A stretch of DNA of 64,000 nucleotides from Actinoplanes missouriensis 431 (GCF_000284295.1 NC_017093.1:7998001-8062000), one strand, 5' to 3'; counted from the first letter of the stretch, positions 8,250-17,151 are shown. Notes: generated by a model not told the origin, from the sequence alone. Made by a program: numbers and translations.

Positions 8250-9019
8250 AGCGGGTCGTCGTCACCGGCGCCGGCGGCGGGATCGGGGCGGCCCTGGCCC
8301 GCCGGTTCGCCGCCGACGGCGCCCGGGTCGTGGTGAACGACCTGAACGCGGACGCGGCCCGGTCGGTCGCCGACGAGATCGGCGGGCTCGCGGTGCCCGG
8401 TGACGCGGCGAGCGAGGACGACGTCCGCGCGCTCATCGACGCCGCCTGGACCGACCTCGGCGGGATCGATCTGTTCTGCTCCAACGCCGGCGTCCTCTCC
8501 TCCGGCGACGAGACCACCCCGGACGCGCAGTGGCAGCGGGACTTCGGCGTGAACGTGATGTCGCACGTCTACGTCAGCCGGGCGCTGCTCCCCCGCTGGC
8601 TGGACAGCGGCGAGCCGAAACGGCTGCTGATCACGGTCAGCGCGGCGGGGCTGCTCACCCTGCTCGGCAGCGCCACCTACTCGGTCACGAAACACGCCGC
8701 GCTGGCCTATGCGGAGTGGCTGCGGGCCACGTACGCCCATCGGGGTTTGATCGTCCAGGCGCTCTGCCCGCAGGGCGTCCGCACCGACATGCTGACCCGG
8801 GGGAACGAGGGCGGCAGCGGCAGCGCCGCGCTCCTCGCCGAGGGCGCGCTGGCGCCCGAGGCCGTCGCCGACCAGGTGGCCGAGGCGCTGGCCGGCAGCG
8901 GCTTCCTGATCCTGCCGCACGCCGAAGTCGCGGACTACTACCGCTTGCGCGCGAGCGATCCGGACCGTTGGCTGGGTGGCATGAACAAGTTGCAGCGTGG
9001 CTTCGAGGACGCGAAGTGA
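8246..9019 (+). CDS. Short-chain dehydrogenase/reductase, second copy
   Basis: 257 residues. Cofactor motif TGAGGGIG at 7-14, an acidic ND-L-N after the second strand (favours NAD(H)), NAG at 80-82, catalytic S132 and Y145-x3-K149 (YSVTK). It is only distantly similar to the SDR before it, so the pair is not a recent duplication; different cofactors suggest one oxidative and one reductive step. The C-terminal residues [20 protein letters not shown] are typical of SDRs that travel with acyl-CoA dehydrogenase/phosphotransferase pairs in actinobacteria (from memory). Overlaps at both ends (ATGA, GTGA). Confidence 0.88.
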   Translation: MKRVVVTGAGGGIGAALARRFAADGARVVVNDLNADAARSVADEIGGLAVPGDAASEDDVRALIDAAWTDLGGIDLFCSNAGVLSSGDETTPDAQWQRDFGVNVMSHVYVSRALLPRWLDSGEPKRLLITVSAAGLLTLLGSATYSVTKHAALAYAEWLRATYAHRGLIVQALCPQGVRTDMLTRGNEGGSGSAALLAEGALAPEAVADQVAEALAGSGFLILPHAEVADYYRLRASDPDRWLGGMNKLQRGFEDAK

Positions 9020-9996
9020 AGGGTCTGGACCTGGAGGCGCTCCAGGCCTATCTGGACAGCCCGCCCCTGACCGCGACGATGTTCGCCGGCGGGCGGTCGA
9101 ACCTGACCTACGCGGTGACCGACGGGGTGAACCGGTGGGTGCTGCGCCGGCCGCCGCTCGGGCATGTGCTGCCGACGGCGCACGACATGGTGCGAGAGTA
9201 TCGAGTTTTGTCCGCTTTGTCGGCGGCAGGGTTCCCGGTGCCGACACCGGTCGCACTGTGCGAGGATATTTCGGTCATCGGCGCTCCTTTTTACCTCATG
9301 GAGCATGTTGACGGACATATCTATCGCGATGCCGCCTCGCTGGAGTCTGTCGATCTTGGAGCGTTGACGCTGACCCTGGTCGACACGCTCGCTGATCTGC
9401 ACTCGCTCGACCCTTCCAAGATCGGGCTCGAGGATTTCGGCCGGCCCGAGGGCTTCAACGAGCGCCAGGTCCGCCGCTGGAAGAAGCAGCTCGACGCGTC
9501 CCGCAGCCGTGAGCTCTCCGGCATCGACGAGCTGCACGCCCGGCTCGCCACCGACATCCCGGCCGGCGGTCCCGGCGCGGTCGTGCACGGCGACTACCGC
9601 CTGGACAACGTGCTGATCGGCCCCTCCCTGGAGGTGGCGGCCGTTCTCGACTGGGAGATGTCCACGCTGGGCGACCCGCTGAGCGATCTCGCCCTGATGC
9701 TCGTCTACGCCGGCCGCCCGCTGCTCGTCCGCGACGGCGTGCCCGTCGCGCCGATCGACCTGCCCGGTCACCCGTCGCTCGCCGAGATGTCCGCCCGGTA
9801 CGCCGAGCGCAGCGGCCGCGACGTCAGCGACCTGCACTGGTACATCGGCTTCGCCGCGTTCAAGCTCGCCGTCATCCTCGAGGGCGTGCACTACCGATAC
9901 ACCCAGGGCCAGACCGTCGGCGCCGGCTTCGACACCGTCGGAGCGATGGTGCCCGCACTCGTCGAGCAGGGCCACCGAGCGTTGGAAGGACACTGA
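9016..9996 (+). CDS. APH-fold phosphotransferase, ACAD10/11-associated (LvaA-like) hydroxyacyl-CoA kinase candidate
   Basis: 326 residues from the GTG at 9016, which overlaps the SDR stop (GTGA). Kinase landmarks of the aminoglycoside/choline phosphotransferase fold are intact: GGRSNLTY loop at 25-32, Brenner motif HGDYRLDN at 191-198 (catalytic D193, N198) and the metal-binding D212 in LDWEMSTLGDP. This exact family is the N-terminal domain of human ACAD10/ACAD11 and the stand-alone LvaA of Pseudomonas putida, which phosphorylate the 4-hydroxyl of hydroxyacyl-CoAs. It sits 6 bp before an ACAD11-type dehydrogenase, the same partner. No LvaB-like small subunit is seen. Drug-resistance function is unlikely in this setting. 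Confidence 0.85.
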   Translation: MKGLDLEALQAYLDSPPLTATMFAGGRSNLTYAVTDGVNRWVLRRPPLGHVLPTAHDMVREYRVLSALSAAGFPVPTPVALCEDISVIGAPFYLMEHVDGHIYRDAASLESVDLGALTLTLVDTLADLHSLDPSKIGLEDFGRPEGFNERQVRRWKKQLDASRSRELSGIDELHARLATDIPAGGPGAVVHGDYRLDNVLIGPSLEVAAVLDWEMSTLGDPLSDLALMLVYAGRPLLVRDGVPVAPIDLPGHPSLAEMSARYAERSGRDVSDLHWYIGFAAFKLAVILEGVHYRYTQGQTVGAGFDTVGAMVPALVEQGHRALEGH

Positions 9997-10002
9997 TTCC
10001 CG

Positions 10003-11208
10003 ATGGAGTTCGAGTTCGACGCGAAGACCGAGGACTACCGCAAGAGGCTGCTCGCCTTCATGGACGAGCACGTCCACCCGGCGGAGTCGTCGTTCCACGC
10101 GGCTCCCGACAGCTGGGGCCCTCCTTCGATCCTGGAGAGTTTGAAGAGCGCCGCCAAGGAGGCCGGCCTCTGGAACCTCTTCCTCCCCGGTGAGCACGGC
10201 GCCGGCCTGACCAACCTGCAGTACGCCCCGCTCGCCGAGATCACCGGTCGCAGCCCGGCCATCGCCCCGGCCGCGCTGAACTGCGCCGCGCCGGACACCG
10301 GCAACATGGAGGTGCTCGCCGAGTTCGGCACCCCCGCGCAGCAGGAGCAGTGGCTGAAACCGCTGCTCAACGGCGAGATCCGGTCCGCGTTCGCGATGAC
10401 CGAACCGGATGTCGCCTCCTCGGACGCGACGAACATCGGCACGCTGATCCAGCGCGACGGCGACGACTACGTGATCAACGGCCGCAAGTTCTACATCACC
10501 GGCGCGATGAACCCGAACTGCCGGATCTTCATCGTGATGGGCAAGACCGACCCGGCCGCGGCCCGGCACGTGCAGCAGAGCCAGATCCTCGTCCCCCGCG
10601 ACACCCCGGGCGTGACGGTCAAACGCGGCATGACGGTCTTCGGGTACACCGACGGCGATCACGGTGGGCACGCCGAGATCATCTTCGACAACGTACGGGT
10701 GCCGGCCGCCAACCTGATCGGCGAGGAGGGCAGCGGCTTCGCGATCTCCCAGGCCCGCCTCGGACCCGGGCGGATCCACCACTGCATGCGGCTGATCGGC
10801 ATGGCCGAGCGGGCCCTCGAACTGCTCTGCACCCGCGCCCTGAGCCGCACCACGTTCGGCAAGCCCCTCGCCGAGCAGGGCGTCATCCAGGACTGGATCG
10901 CCGAGTCCCGGGTCCGCATCGAGCAGGCCCGGCTCCTCGTGCTCAAGGCCGCCTGGCTGATGGACACGGTCGGCAACAAGGGCGCGCACACCGAGATCCA
11001 GGCCATCAAGATCGTGGTGCCGTCCACCGTAGAGTGGATCATCGACAAGGCGATCCAGGCGCACGGCGCGGCCGGCACCAGCCAGGACACACCGCTCGCC
11101 GGGCTCTGGGCCTCGGCCCGCACACTGCGGCTCGCGGACGGTCCGGACGAGGTGCACAAGCGCTCCCTGGCGCACCGCGAGCTGAAGCGATACCGGAGTA
11201 GTTCGTGA
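10003..11208 (+). CDS. Acyl-CoA dehydrogenase, ACAD10/11 (LvaC) subfamily
   Basis: 401 residues, FAD-dependent acyl-CoA dehydrogenase fold: N-terminal helices, central beta domain with [15 protein letters not shown] near residue 129 and ITGAMNP near 165, then the C-terminal helical domain. [11 protein letters not shown] near 253 and LADGPDEVH near 375 closely resemble human ACAD11. In this subfamily the enzyme removes phosphate from a 4-phosphoacyl-CoA to give an enoyl-CoA rather than performing a plain alpha,beta-dehydrogenation (established for ACAD11/LvaC; inferred here from similarity and the kinase next to it). Overlaps the downstream tetR by GTGA. Confidence 0.9.
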   Translation: MEFEFDAKTEDYRKRLLAFMDEHVHPAESSFHAAPDSWGPPSILESLKSAAKEAGLWNLFLPGEHGAGLTNLQYAPLAEITGRSPAIAPAALNCAAPDTGNMEVLAEFGTPAQQEQWLKPLLNGEIRSAFAMTEPDVASSDATNIGTLIQRDGDDYVINGRKFYITGAMNPNCRIFIVMGKTDPAAARHVQQSQILVPRDTPGVTVKRGMTVFGYTDGDHGGHAEIIFDNVRVPAANLIGEEGSGFAISQARLGPGRIHHCMRLIGMAERALELLCTRALSRTTFGKPLAEQGVIQDWIAESRVRIEQARLLVLKAAWLMDTVGNKGAHTEIQAIKIVVPSTVEWIIDKAIQAHGAAGTSQDTPLAGLWASARTLRLADGPDEVHKRSLAHRELKRYRSSS

Positions 11209-11801
11209 CCACACCCCCACGCGTCGACGGTCGCACCGCGCGATCCGAACGGACCCGCAACGCGATCGTCGACGCCCACCTCCGCCTGATCAGCGAGGGT
11301 GACCTGCGTCCCACCGCGGACCGGATCGCCAAGCTGGCCGGGGTCTCGCTGCGCGCGCTGTGGAGCCACTTCGCCGACATGGAAGCACTGATGACCGCGA
11401 GTGGTCAGCGTGTCCTGGAACAGCGCGACGAGTCCTATCAGCCCGTACCGGCGGACCTGCCCCTCGCCGAACGGATCGCCGCGTACTGCGAGCAGCGCGC
11501 CCGCCTGCTGGAGGAGATCGGTCCCGCGGCGCGGGCGTCGGCGCTCAAGGAGCCGTTCTCGGCGGGGTTGCAGCACTACCGCAAGCTGCATGTGGCCCGG
11601 GTACGCGACGAGCTGACCACCACCTTCCCGACCGAAATCGGTCAGGACGAGGAGTTGCTGGACGCTCTCACGTCGGTCAGCCAGTGGCCGACGTGGTCGA
11701 CGTGGCGCGACGTGATGGAGATGTCCGTCGAGTCCGCCGAGGCAGCCCTGCACCGCACGGTGGCGGCGCTGCTCACAGGGTTGTCACCGGCTGGCCGGTG
11801 A
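11205..11801 (+). CDS. TetR-family transcriptional regulator at the end of the catabolic operon
   Basis: 198 residues from GTG 11205, which overlaps the dehydrogenase stop (GTGA). A TetR helix-turn-helix is at about residues 16-60 ([20 protein letters not shown]), followed by a helical ligand-binding domain unlike any named subgroup I recognise. Being the last gene of the operon it may report on the pathway, but it has no promoter of its own; a second TetR at 17038 is the better match to the liv operator. The 3' end overlaps vapC, on the other strand, by 29 bp. Confidence 0.8.
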   Translation: MTTPPRVDGRTARSERTRNAIVDAHLRLISEGDLRPTADRIAKLAGVSLRALWSHFADMEALMTASGQRVLEQRDESYQPVPADLPLAERIAAYCEQRARLLEEIGPAARASALKEPFSAGLQHYRKLHVARVRDELTTTFPTEIGQDEELLDALTSVSQWPTWSTWRDVMEMSVESAEAALHRTVAALLTGLSPAGR

Positions 11802-12177
11802 TTCCAGCGATCAGATCGAAGTCCTTGTCGACGGCAAGGACCGTGAGACCGCCCTTCTCCGCGGTCGCGGCGATCAGCAGATCCGGGATCGAGGGAGCGC
11901 GATACTGCCCGCGGTCAGCCAGCAGCAGCTGGACCTCAAGGGCGCGGTCCTCGATGGCCGGCGTGAGGTGCTCGATCGGCATCAGCGAGAGGGGCGGGGC
12001 GGCGAACTGGCGGCGCCCCGCCTCGCCGGACCGAGCCGAATAACCGAGCTCCAAGCGGGTGATCGTGGACAGCCGGACAAGACCGCGGCTGATCCGCGCG
12101 CTCCACTCGTCACGATTCCTCGCCTGACCTGATTGAAGCCGGACATACGCCGACTTGTCGATCAGCCAGCTCGTCAC
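11773..12177 (-). CDS. vapC: PIN-domain ribonuclease toxin (VapC)
   Basis: 134 residues from the GTG at 12177, chosen because it overlaps the vapB stop (GTGA); a GTG two codons upstream is possible. VapC toxins cut RNA with a metal-binding acidic cluster. The four PIN acids are present: D7 (LIDKSAY), E43 (TRLELGYSA), D99 ([10 protein letters not shown]) and D117 (VLAVDKDFD). The toxin appears intact. Together with vapB it forms a type II toxin-antitoxin pair inserted between a tetR and a DUF6886-like gene. Its 3' end runs 29 bp into tetR on the opposite strand. Confidence 0.85.
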   Translation of the reverse strand: MTSWLIDKSAYVRLQSGQARNRDEWSARISRGLVRLSTITRLELGYSARSGEAGRRQFAAPPLSLMPIEHLTPAIEDRALEVQLLLADRGQYRAPSIPDLLIAATAEKGGLTVLAVDKDFDLIAGITGQPVTTL

Positions 12178-12398
12178 CGCCACGCCGACTCCATCACCGT
12201 GTCGTCGCCCAGATCCCCGAACACTGCGGCGGACTGTTCCCAGTCGGCGTCGGTGACCACACGCTCCGTCGATGCCGCAACGTTCTCCTCCAGCTTGCGG
12301 CGGAGGTACTCATTACGGGACAGCCCGAGATTCTCCGCCATCGCATCGATGCGGTCCACAGCATCCTGGCTGAGATCACGGATCAGGATGTTGGGCAT
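12174..12398 (-). CDS. vapB: Ribbon-helix-helix antitoxin (VapB)
   Basis: 74 residues. The N-terminal 45 residues ([20 protein letters not shown]...[10 protein letters not shown]) are a ribbon-helix-helix DNA-binding domain of the FitA/VapB type; the C-terminal tail ([15 protein letters not shown]) is acidic and aromatic, as expected for the segment that wraps the toxin and blocks its active site. GGAGG lies 6 nt before the ATG. It is upstream of and overlaps vapC. The inverted repeat at 12418-12434 just upstream is the likely self-operator. Confidence 0.85.
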   Translation of the reverse strand: MPNILIRDLSQDAVDRIDAMAENLGLSRNEYLRRKLEENVAASTERVVTDADWEQSAAVFGDLGDDTVMESAWR

Positions 12399-12417
12399 TG
12401 AGCACCTCCATAGGCGA

Positions 12418-12438
12418 GTGATATCACGATATCATCAC
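12418..12438. promoter_or_regulatory. vapBC operator (TGATATC-AC-GATATCA)
   Basis: A perfect 7-2-7 inverted repeat at 12419-12434, extended by GTG/CAC flanks, 20 bp before the vapB ATG. RHH antitoxins usually bind such sites with toxin to repress their own operon. It overlaps the stop codon of the DUF6886-like gene. It is AT-rich against its surroundings. Confidence 0.6.
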
Positions 12439-12974
12439 GCATCGGCAGGCCTGGCGTTGTGGAGCCGGATGCCGCTGAAGCCGAGGCTGCTCGTGATCAC
12501 CTCGTCCCAGAACGGCCACAGGCTGTCGAGCAACCGCACCTGAATCCCCGCCGCCGCATGACAGGCGAGCAGGTCACCGACCGGTTCGGGCGGCCCGAGC
12601 GGCTCCACCGGCTCGACCGCCACCCACGCGTGCGGCCACGGCTCCCCGAACGGCCGGAATCGCCCGGCCGGCAACCGGTAGGCGTACAGGATGGTGCTGC
12701 GCATCGCGTCCAGCCACCCGAACTCGATGGCGTGCACCCGCTCCCCGCACCCGGCACCCACGATCCGCTCCCGGTCCGCGTCGGTCGTGCCGGGCCGCAC
12801 CCAGGCCATCGCGCGCGGACACTGCCGCGGAAACCAGTAACTCGGCGCCTGCTCCGCATCGACGGCCCAGACGTAGGCCTCCGCTTCCCGGGCGGTCGCG
12901 GCCACGTGCGGCACGAACCGCTCGATCGCCGGATCCTCCGAGAAGTGCAGCACTTGTCCCACCGCCGGTCGCAT
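12435..12974 (-). CDS. DUF6886-like conserved protein
   Basis: 179 residues. The pattern LHFSEDPAIERFVPHVAAT, then AVDAEQAPSYWFPRQCPRAMAW, resembles a widespread actinobacterial/Bacillus family that I recall as DUF6886; no enzymatic role is known. It is soluble, with conserved His, Arg, Trp and Cys residues clustered in the first 100 positions, suggesting a small-molecule or nucleic-acid-binding pocket (inference). A purine-rich GGAGAA precedes the ATG closely. It lies upstream of vapB on the same strand; its stop sits inside the vapBC operator. Confidence 0.65.
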   Translation of the reverse strand: MRPAVGQVLHFSEDPAIERFVPHVAATAREAEAYVWAVDAEQAPSYWFPRQCPRAMAWVRPGTTDADRERIVGAGCGERVHAIEFGWLDAMRSTILYAYRLPAGRFRPFGEPWPHAWVAVEPVEPLGPPEPVGDLLACHAAAGIQVRLLDSLWPFWDEVITSSLGFSGIRLHNARPADA

Positions 12975-13023
12975 TTCTCCTTACTACCCGCGATCCGTGC
13001 TGTGGCGTAGCGTCGACTCGGCC

Positions 13024-13039
13024 AACTCTGGGCCAGAGT
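13024..13039. promoter_or_regulatory. GntR operator, upstream copy (AACTCTGGGCCAGAGT)
   Basis: A 7-1-7 perfect palindrome (ACTCTGG-G-CCAGAGT) 12 bp before the gntR start codon. The same sequence recurs twice directly after the gene. Proximity and symmetry indicate autoregulation. Confidence 0.65.
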
Positions 13040-13051
13040 GCGAGGTGTCAT

Positions 13052-13801
13052 GTGACAGCGACGGAAGGCCCCGCCTACCGACGGGTGGCGGAGCAGCTCC
13101 GGGACAAGATCCACAGCGGTGAGCTGGCGGCAGGTGCCCGCCTGCCCTCGCTGCCGGATCTGGGCCGGAAGTTCGGTGTCAGCGCGGATGTCGCCCGTCA
13201 GGCCATCGCCGTTCTCCGTTCCGACGGCCTGGTGGAGACACGTCAGGGCTCCGGCGCGTTCATCCGCTCCTTCGCCCGGATCGTCCGCAGCTCACCGGCA
13301 CGCCTCGCCCGGTCACAGTGGGGTGCGGGCAGGCCGATCCAGGACCACGACACCGGGCAGAGGCTCCGGACCGCCGATGTCACAGTCGACGAGGTGCCGG
13401 CTCCGGACGAGGTCGCCGCAGCGCTGGGCGTCGCACCCGGCAAGCCGCTTGTCGCGCGCTCCCGCCGCTTCCTGATCGACGATCGGCCGGTGCAGTTGTC
13501 GACCTCGTACTACGTGCCGGAGTTGGTTCGCGACACACGGATCGTCTTCACCGACGCGGGACCTGGCGGTTCCTATGCCCGGCTCGCCGAGGCAGGGCTG
13601 GAACCGGTGCGCTTCCGCGAGCGGGTCGAGGCTCGGCTTCCGGATGCGGCGGAGCGGCAGGGTCTGTCGATGTCCACCGCGAGTGGACGCGTCCTGGAGG
13701 TGACCCGCCTGGCTTTCATCGCCGACGGCCGCTGTGTCGAGTTCAACCGCATGATCCTGGATGCCGAGGTGTACGTGCTCGAGTACGATTTTCCGGCATG
13801 A
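13052..13801 (+). CDS. GntR/HutC-family transcriptional regulator
   Basis: 249 residues from GTG 13052 (GAGG six nt upstream). An N-terminal winged HTH (residues about 8-72; RLPSLPDLGRKFGVSADVARQAI...LVETRQGSGAFI) is joined to a C-terminal UTRA-type ligand domain (about 100-240; LDAEVYVLEYDF at the end), placing it in the HutC subfamily that senses small molecules such as sugars, amino-acid derivatives or drugs. It stands alone, bracketed by identical palindromes at 13024 and 13804-13839. No adjacent target operon is obvious; it may control itself and sites elsewhere. Confidence 0.88.
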   Translation: MTATEGPAYRRVAEQLRDKIHSGELAAGARLPSLPDLGRKFGVSADVARQAIAVLRSDGLVETRQGSGAFIRSFARIVRSSPARLARSQWGAGRPIQDHDTGQRLRTADVTVDEVPAPDEVAAALGVAPGKPLVARSRRFLIDDRPVQLSTSYYVPELVRDTRIVFTDAGPGGSYARLAEAGLEPVRFRERVEARLPDAAERQGLSMSTASGRVLEVTRLAFIADGRCVEFNRMILDAEVYVLEYDFPA

Positions 13802-13803
13802 TG

Positions 13804-13839
13804 AACTCTGGCCCAGAATGTTGATTCTGGGCCAGAGTT
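13804..13839. promoter_or_regulatory. GntR operator duplicated as a perfect 16-bp hairpin
   Basis: AACTCTGGCCCAGAAT (13804-13819), loop GTTG, then its exact complement (13824-13839). Each arm contains the gntR palindrome core CTCTGG-N-CCAGA. The element starts 3 bp after the gntR stop and can act as a double operator, as an intrinsic-terminator-like hairpin, or both. There is no U-tract. Confidence 0.7.
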
Positions 13840-13854
13840 CCGTACCGTTCTGAT

Positions 13855-13894
13855 GGAGGGCGGTTCGCAGCCCGGCGGTGGCGCACCGCCCTCC
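13855..13894 (-). terminator. Hairpin downstream of the tetR-ALDH-ADH operon
   Basis: GGAGGGCGGT (13855-13864) pairs perfectly with ACCGCCCTCC (13885-13894) around a 20-nt loop, 17 bp beyond the ADH stop codon. It has the position of a terminator for the minus-strand operon, but no T-run follows. Confidence 0.4.
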
Positions 13895-13911
13895 CCGGCA
13901 CCGAGGTGGAA

Positions 13912-15000
13912 CTACAGGACGACGACTGAGCGGGCGCCCTCGCCGCGGGACATGTGGTCGAAGGCGGCCGGCACGTCCGCCAGGCGGATCCGGTCGGTGA
14001 CCAGGAAGTCGAGCGGGAGCTTGCCGCTCAGGACGTCCTCGGCCAGCGCCGGCACCTCGATGTCGGTGTCCGCCTGGCCGTAGACCGACGCCCGCAGGAT
14101 CCGCGCCGAGCTGAAGATCTCCAGGGCGCTCAGCTGGACCATGTCGTCGGCCGCGCCCATCCCGACGACCGTGACCTGGCCGCCGGTGCGGGTGGCGCGC
14201 CACGCCGCGCGGATCGTGGACGCCCGGCCGACGCACTCGATGGCGTGGTCGGCGCCGCGCTTGCCGGTCCGCGCGCGGATCTCCCGGGACAGGTTCTCCG
14301 AGGAGACCACGAAGTCGGTCGCGCCGGCCGCCTCGGCCAGGCCTTTCTTCGACTCGTTGACGTCGACCGCGATCACTTGGCCGGCACCTGCCGCCCGGGC
14401 CGCCGCCACCGCGGAGAGGCCGACCCCGCCGAGGCCGATGACCAGCACCGATTCGCCCGGCGCGACCTGTGCGGTGTTGCGGATCGCGCCGGTTCCGGTG
14501 AGCACGGCGCATCCGAGCAGGGCAGCGAGATCAAAATCCAATTGCGGGGGTACGCGTATGACAGCGTTCTCCGGCACCACCACCTGCTCCGCGAACGCCC
14601 CGACACCGAGCGTCACGTGCACCGGCGCGCCGTCCAGGGTGAGGCCGTTCTCCAGGGCCGCGATGCCGTGCGAGGTGGAGCAGAGCCACGGCTGGTCGTG
14701 CTCGCAGAACCAGCAGCTGCGGCAGGCCGGCTGCCAGTTCAGCACCACGTGGTCGCCGACCGACGCCCGGGTGACGTGCTCACCGACTTCGACCACCTCG
14801 CCGGCTGCCTCGTGGCCGAGCACCAGCGGATGCGGCGGCCGGAGCGTGCCGTTGATCATGGAGAGGTCGGAGTGGCAGACGCCGGCCGCGCGGATCTTCA
14901 CCCGCACCTGGCCCGGGCCGATCTCGGGGAGCCGCAGTTCGACGAGTTCGGCCGGGGTGCCTTCGCTGCGCACGACCAGGCCGGTCATGTAGTGGGTCAT
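13912..15000 (-). CDS. Zinc-dependent medium-chain alcohol dehydrogenase
   Basis: 362 residues, medium-chain dehydrogenase family. Catalytic zinc ligands C42 and H63 (GHE), structural zinc C93, C96, C99, C107, and the NAD-binding GLGGVGLSAV near residue 189 with D-V-N after the second strand (NAD+). Oxidises an alcohol to the aldehyde, presumably for the aldehyde dehydrogenase encoded immediately upstream (ATGA overlap). The three-gene operon tetR-ALDH-ADH is coupled throughout, which implies an alcohol-to-acid sequence feeding the divergent acyl-CoA ligase (inference). The substrate is unknown. Confidence 0.9.
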   Translation of the reverse strand: MTHYMTGLVVRSEGTPAELVELRLPEIGPGQVRVKIRAAGVCHSDLSMINGTLRPPHPLVLGHEAAGEVVEVGEHVTRASVGDHVVLNWQPACRSCWFCEHDQPWLCSTSHGIAALENGLTLDGAPVHVTLGVGAFAEQVVVPENAVIRVPPQLDFDLAALLGCAVLTGTGAIRNTAQVAPGESVLVIGLGGVGLSAVAAARAAGAGQVIAVDVNESKKGLAEAAGATDFVVSSENLSREIRARTGKRGADHAIECVGRASTIRAAWRATRTGGQVTVVGMGAADDMVQLSALEIFSSARILRASVYGQADTDIEVPALAEDVLSGKLPLDFLVTDRIRLADVPAAFDHMSRGEGARSVVVL

Positions 15001-16409
15001 CGCTGAATGGCCTTCACCTGCTGGAATTCCGCCAGGCCGTACGCGCCCAGCTCCCGGCCGATGCCGGACTGCTTGTAACCGCCGAACGGCGCGAACGGGT
15101 TGAACGAGCCGCCGTTCACGTCGACGGCCCCGGTGCGCAGCCGCCGCGCCACGGCGAGGGCCCGGTCGGTGGAGCCCCAGACCGCGCCGGCCAGGCCGTA
15201 CCGCGAGTTGTTGGCGATCGCCACGGCCTCGTCGTCGTCGTCGAAACCGATGATCGACAGGACCGGGCCGAAGATCTCCTCCTGGGCGAGCTCGCTGTCC
15301 GGATCGACGTCGGCGAAGACGGTCGGCGCCACGAAGTGCCCGGTGTCCGGCAGCGGCGCGTCCAGGCCGCCGGCGACGAGCCTGGCGGACGAGGCCCGTT
15401 CGATGAATCCGCGCACCCGGTCGCGCTGGCCGGCGGAGGCCAGCGGCCCGAGCCGGGTCGCCGGGTCGAACGGGTCACCCAGGGTGTATCCGGCGGCCGT
15501 CTTCGCGGCGAGCTCCACGGCCTCGTCGTAGTGCGAGCGGTGGACCAGCATCCGGGTCCACGCGGTGCACGTCTGCCCGGAGTTGAGGAACGCGTTGCCG
15601 ACTCCGACCTTCACGGCCTTGACCAGGTCGGCGTCGGCGAGGATCACGTTGGCGGACTTGCCGCCGAGTTCCAGCGACACCTTGGCGATCCGGTCCGCGG
15701 CGGCGCGCGAGATCGCCCGGCCGGTCGCGGTGGAGCCGGTGAACGAGACCAGGTCGACGTCCGGGTGCCCGGCGATGGCGGCGCCGACCGCCGGTCCGGT
15801 GCCGGTGACCAGGTTCAGCACGCCGGGTGGCAGCTGCGCCTCGTGGGCCGCGTCGAAGAGCAGGTACGCGACGAGCGGCGTCATCTCGCTCGGCTTGAGC
15901 ACCACGGTGCAGCCGGCCGCCAGAGCCGCGCCGACTTTCGCCACGACCTGGTGCAGCGGGTAGTTCCACGGGGTGATCGCGCCGACCACGCCGGCCGCTT
16001 CGTGGACGACCAGCGAGTTGCCGATCGTCTCCTCCTCGCTGCCACGGGCGGCCAGTTCCGCGTACCCGGAGAGCACCGTGAGGGGAAGGCCGGCCTGGAC
16101 CGCCTTCGCGACCTTGAGGGGCGTCCCCAGCTCGCGGCCCACCGTCTCGGCGATCTCGCCGGCGCGCGCCGCGAGGGCCTGGTGCAGGCGGCCGAGCGCC
16201 GCGCCCCGGTCGGCCGGCGACGCCGAGGCCCAGCCGTCGAAGGCCTGCCGGGCGGCGGAGACGGCGAGGTTCACGTCCTCGGCGGTGCCGGCCGGGACGT
16301 GCCCGAACACCTCTTCGGTGTACGGGTTCTCCACCTCGATCCGCTCCCCGGAGTCCGGCGGCACCCATTGCCCGCCGATGTAGAGCTGCTCACGGAATAC
16401 CGACGTCAT
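14997..16409 (-). CDS. NAD(P)-dependent aldehyde dehydrogenase
   Basis: 470 residues from the ATG at 16409, which overlaps the tetR stop (ATGA). Full ALDH superfamily architecture: N149 (PWNYP), K172 (LKPSE), the GSTATG nucleotide loop at about 225-230, catalytic base E247 (LELGGK) and nucleophile C281 ([12 protein letters not shown]). Converts an aldehyde to a carboxylate. It is sandwiched between tetR and an alcohol dehydrogenase, and the product acid could be activated by the divergent ligase at 17152. It is closest in feel to the broad ALDH family rather than to CoA-acylating forms, because the full catalytic set is present. Confidence 0.92.
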   Translation of the reverse strand: MTSVFREQLYIGGQWVPPDSGERIEVENPYTEEVFGHVPAGTAEDVNLAVSAARQAFDGWASASPADRGAALGRLHQALAARAGEIAETVGRELGTPLKVAKAVQAGLPLTVLSGYAELAARGSEEETIGNSLVVHEAAGVVGAITPWNYPLHQVVAKVGAALAAGCTVVLKPSEMTPLVAYLLFDAAHEAQLPPGVLNLVTGTGPAVGAAIAGHPDVDLVSFTGSTATGRAISRAAADRIAKVSLELGGKSANVILADADLVKAVKVGVGNAFLNSGQTCTAWTRMLVHRSHYDEAVELAAKTAAGYTLGDPFDPATRLGPLASAGQRDRVRGFIERASSARLVAGGLDAPLPDTGHFVAPTVFADVDPDSELAQEEIFGPVLSIIGFDDDDEAVAIANNSRYGLAGAVWGSTDRALAVARRLRTGAVDVNGGSFNPFAPFGGYKQSGIGRELGAYGLAEFQQVKAIQR

Positions 16410-17038
16410 CGGCGTACCCCCTGGTCGTAGCGTTCGGTCAGGCCGGTGATCAAAAGGTCCAGCCCCAGTTCGAAGGCGCCCTCGTCGACTGCGTCGCGAT
16501 GGGCGGCGAGCTCGTGGGCGCGGTGCAGGTGCGGATAGCGCTCGTCGTAGAGCTCCGGGTCGGCGGCGAACCCCAGCGCGAACGAGCCGAGCGCCGAGCC
16601 GGTGATCAGGTATCGCATCAGGGCGCCGATGTGGGTGGCCCGGGCCCGTGACCAACCGGCGTCGATCAGCGCGCCGTAGACCGCCTCGGCCATCGCCAGA
16701 CCGGCCGGCCGCCGCCCGGGGCCGGTGGCCAGCACCGGCACGATGTTCGGATGCGCGGTGAGCACCGCGTGGTACGACTTCGCCCAGAGCCGCAGCCCCT
16801 CGCGCCAGTCGCCGCCCGTGAACACCGCGATGTCCACCTGCGCGACCACCGACTCGGCCACCGCGTCGACGATCTCGGCCTTGGTCGCGAAGTGGTTGTA
16901 GAGCGACGGGCCCTGCACGCCCAGCTCGGTGGCGAGCCGCCGCATGGAGAGCGCGTCCAGGCCCTCCGCGTCGATCAGCGCGGACGCCGCCTCGACGATG
17001 CGCTCCCGGGTGAGCAGCGCCTGCCGGGGCCGAGCCAT
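16406..17038 (-). CDS. TetR-family regulator, probable controller of the 2.6-18.7 kb regulon
   Basis: 210 residues. HTH at about 10-55 (MRRLATELGVQGPSLYNHFATKAEIVDAVAE). The remaining part resembles the C-terminal TetR_C ligand domain of tetracycline-repressor-like proteins. First gene of the tetR-ALDH-ADH operon and divergent from an acyl-CoA ligase. The intergenic space contains a degenerate copy of the perfect palindrome found at the liv promoter, so the natural reading is that this protein represses both units and is released by a pathway acyl-CoA or acid. The DNA matches are visible; binding is inferred. Confidence 0.88.
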   Translation of the reverse strand: MARPRQALLTRERIVEAASALIDAEGLDALSMRRLATELGVQGPSLYNHFATKAEIVDAVAESVVAQVDIAVFTGGDWREGLRLWAKSYHAVLTAHPNIVPVLATGPGRRPAGLAMAEAVYGALIDAGWSRARATHIGALMRYLITGSALGSFALGFAADPELYDERYPHLHRAHELAAHRDAVDEGAFELGLDLLITGLTERYDQGVRR

Positions 17039-17076
17039 GAGAACTCCTCGCGGAAATTACGGAATCAGCACTGGAC

Positions 17077-17103
17077 GTGTAAAAACTTACACCGCTAGTT
17101 TAG
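17077..17103. promoter_or_regulatory. Divergent tetR/acyl-CoA ligase operator
   Basis: Two overlapping elements: GTGTAA-AAAC-TTACAC (17077-17092, perfect 6-4-6 repeat) and TTACACCGCTAGTTTAG (17087-17103), which matches the liv operator at 13 of 17 positions. A weak plus-strand promoter TGGACG-18-TAGTTT (17072-17101) overlaps both. Confidence 0.55.
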
Positions 17104-17151
17104 GCGGAACTGCGACGTACATCACTCGCGAATCTACGAAGGAGGCTCCGC

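Noticed and set aside
9016-9996. Aminoglycoside resistance kinase
   Set aside because: The APH fold alone would allow it, but the adjacent ACAD11-type gene and SDRs make acyl-CoA chemistry far more likely.
8938-11220. A 760-codon minus-strand frame opposite the kinase and ACAD genes
   Set aside because: Lies entirely over genes with intact motifs and has no recognisable domain.
13804-13839. Plain intrinsic terminator for gntR
   Set aside because: No U-tract follows, and both arms carry the upstream operator sequence, so regulation is the better reading although termination is possible.
16406-17038. Alternative that the operon-internal TetR at 11205 binds the liv palindrome
   Set aside because: Not excluded, but the matching site lies next to this tetR and not next to the one at 11205.
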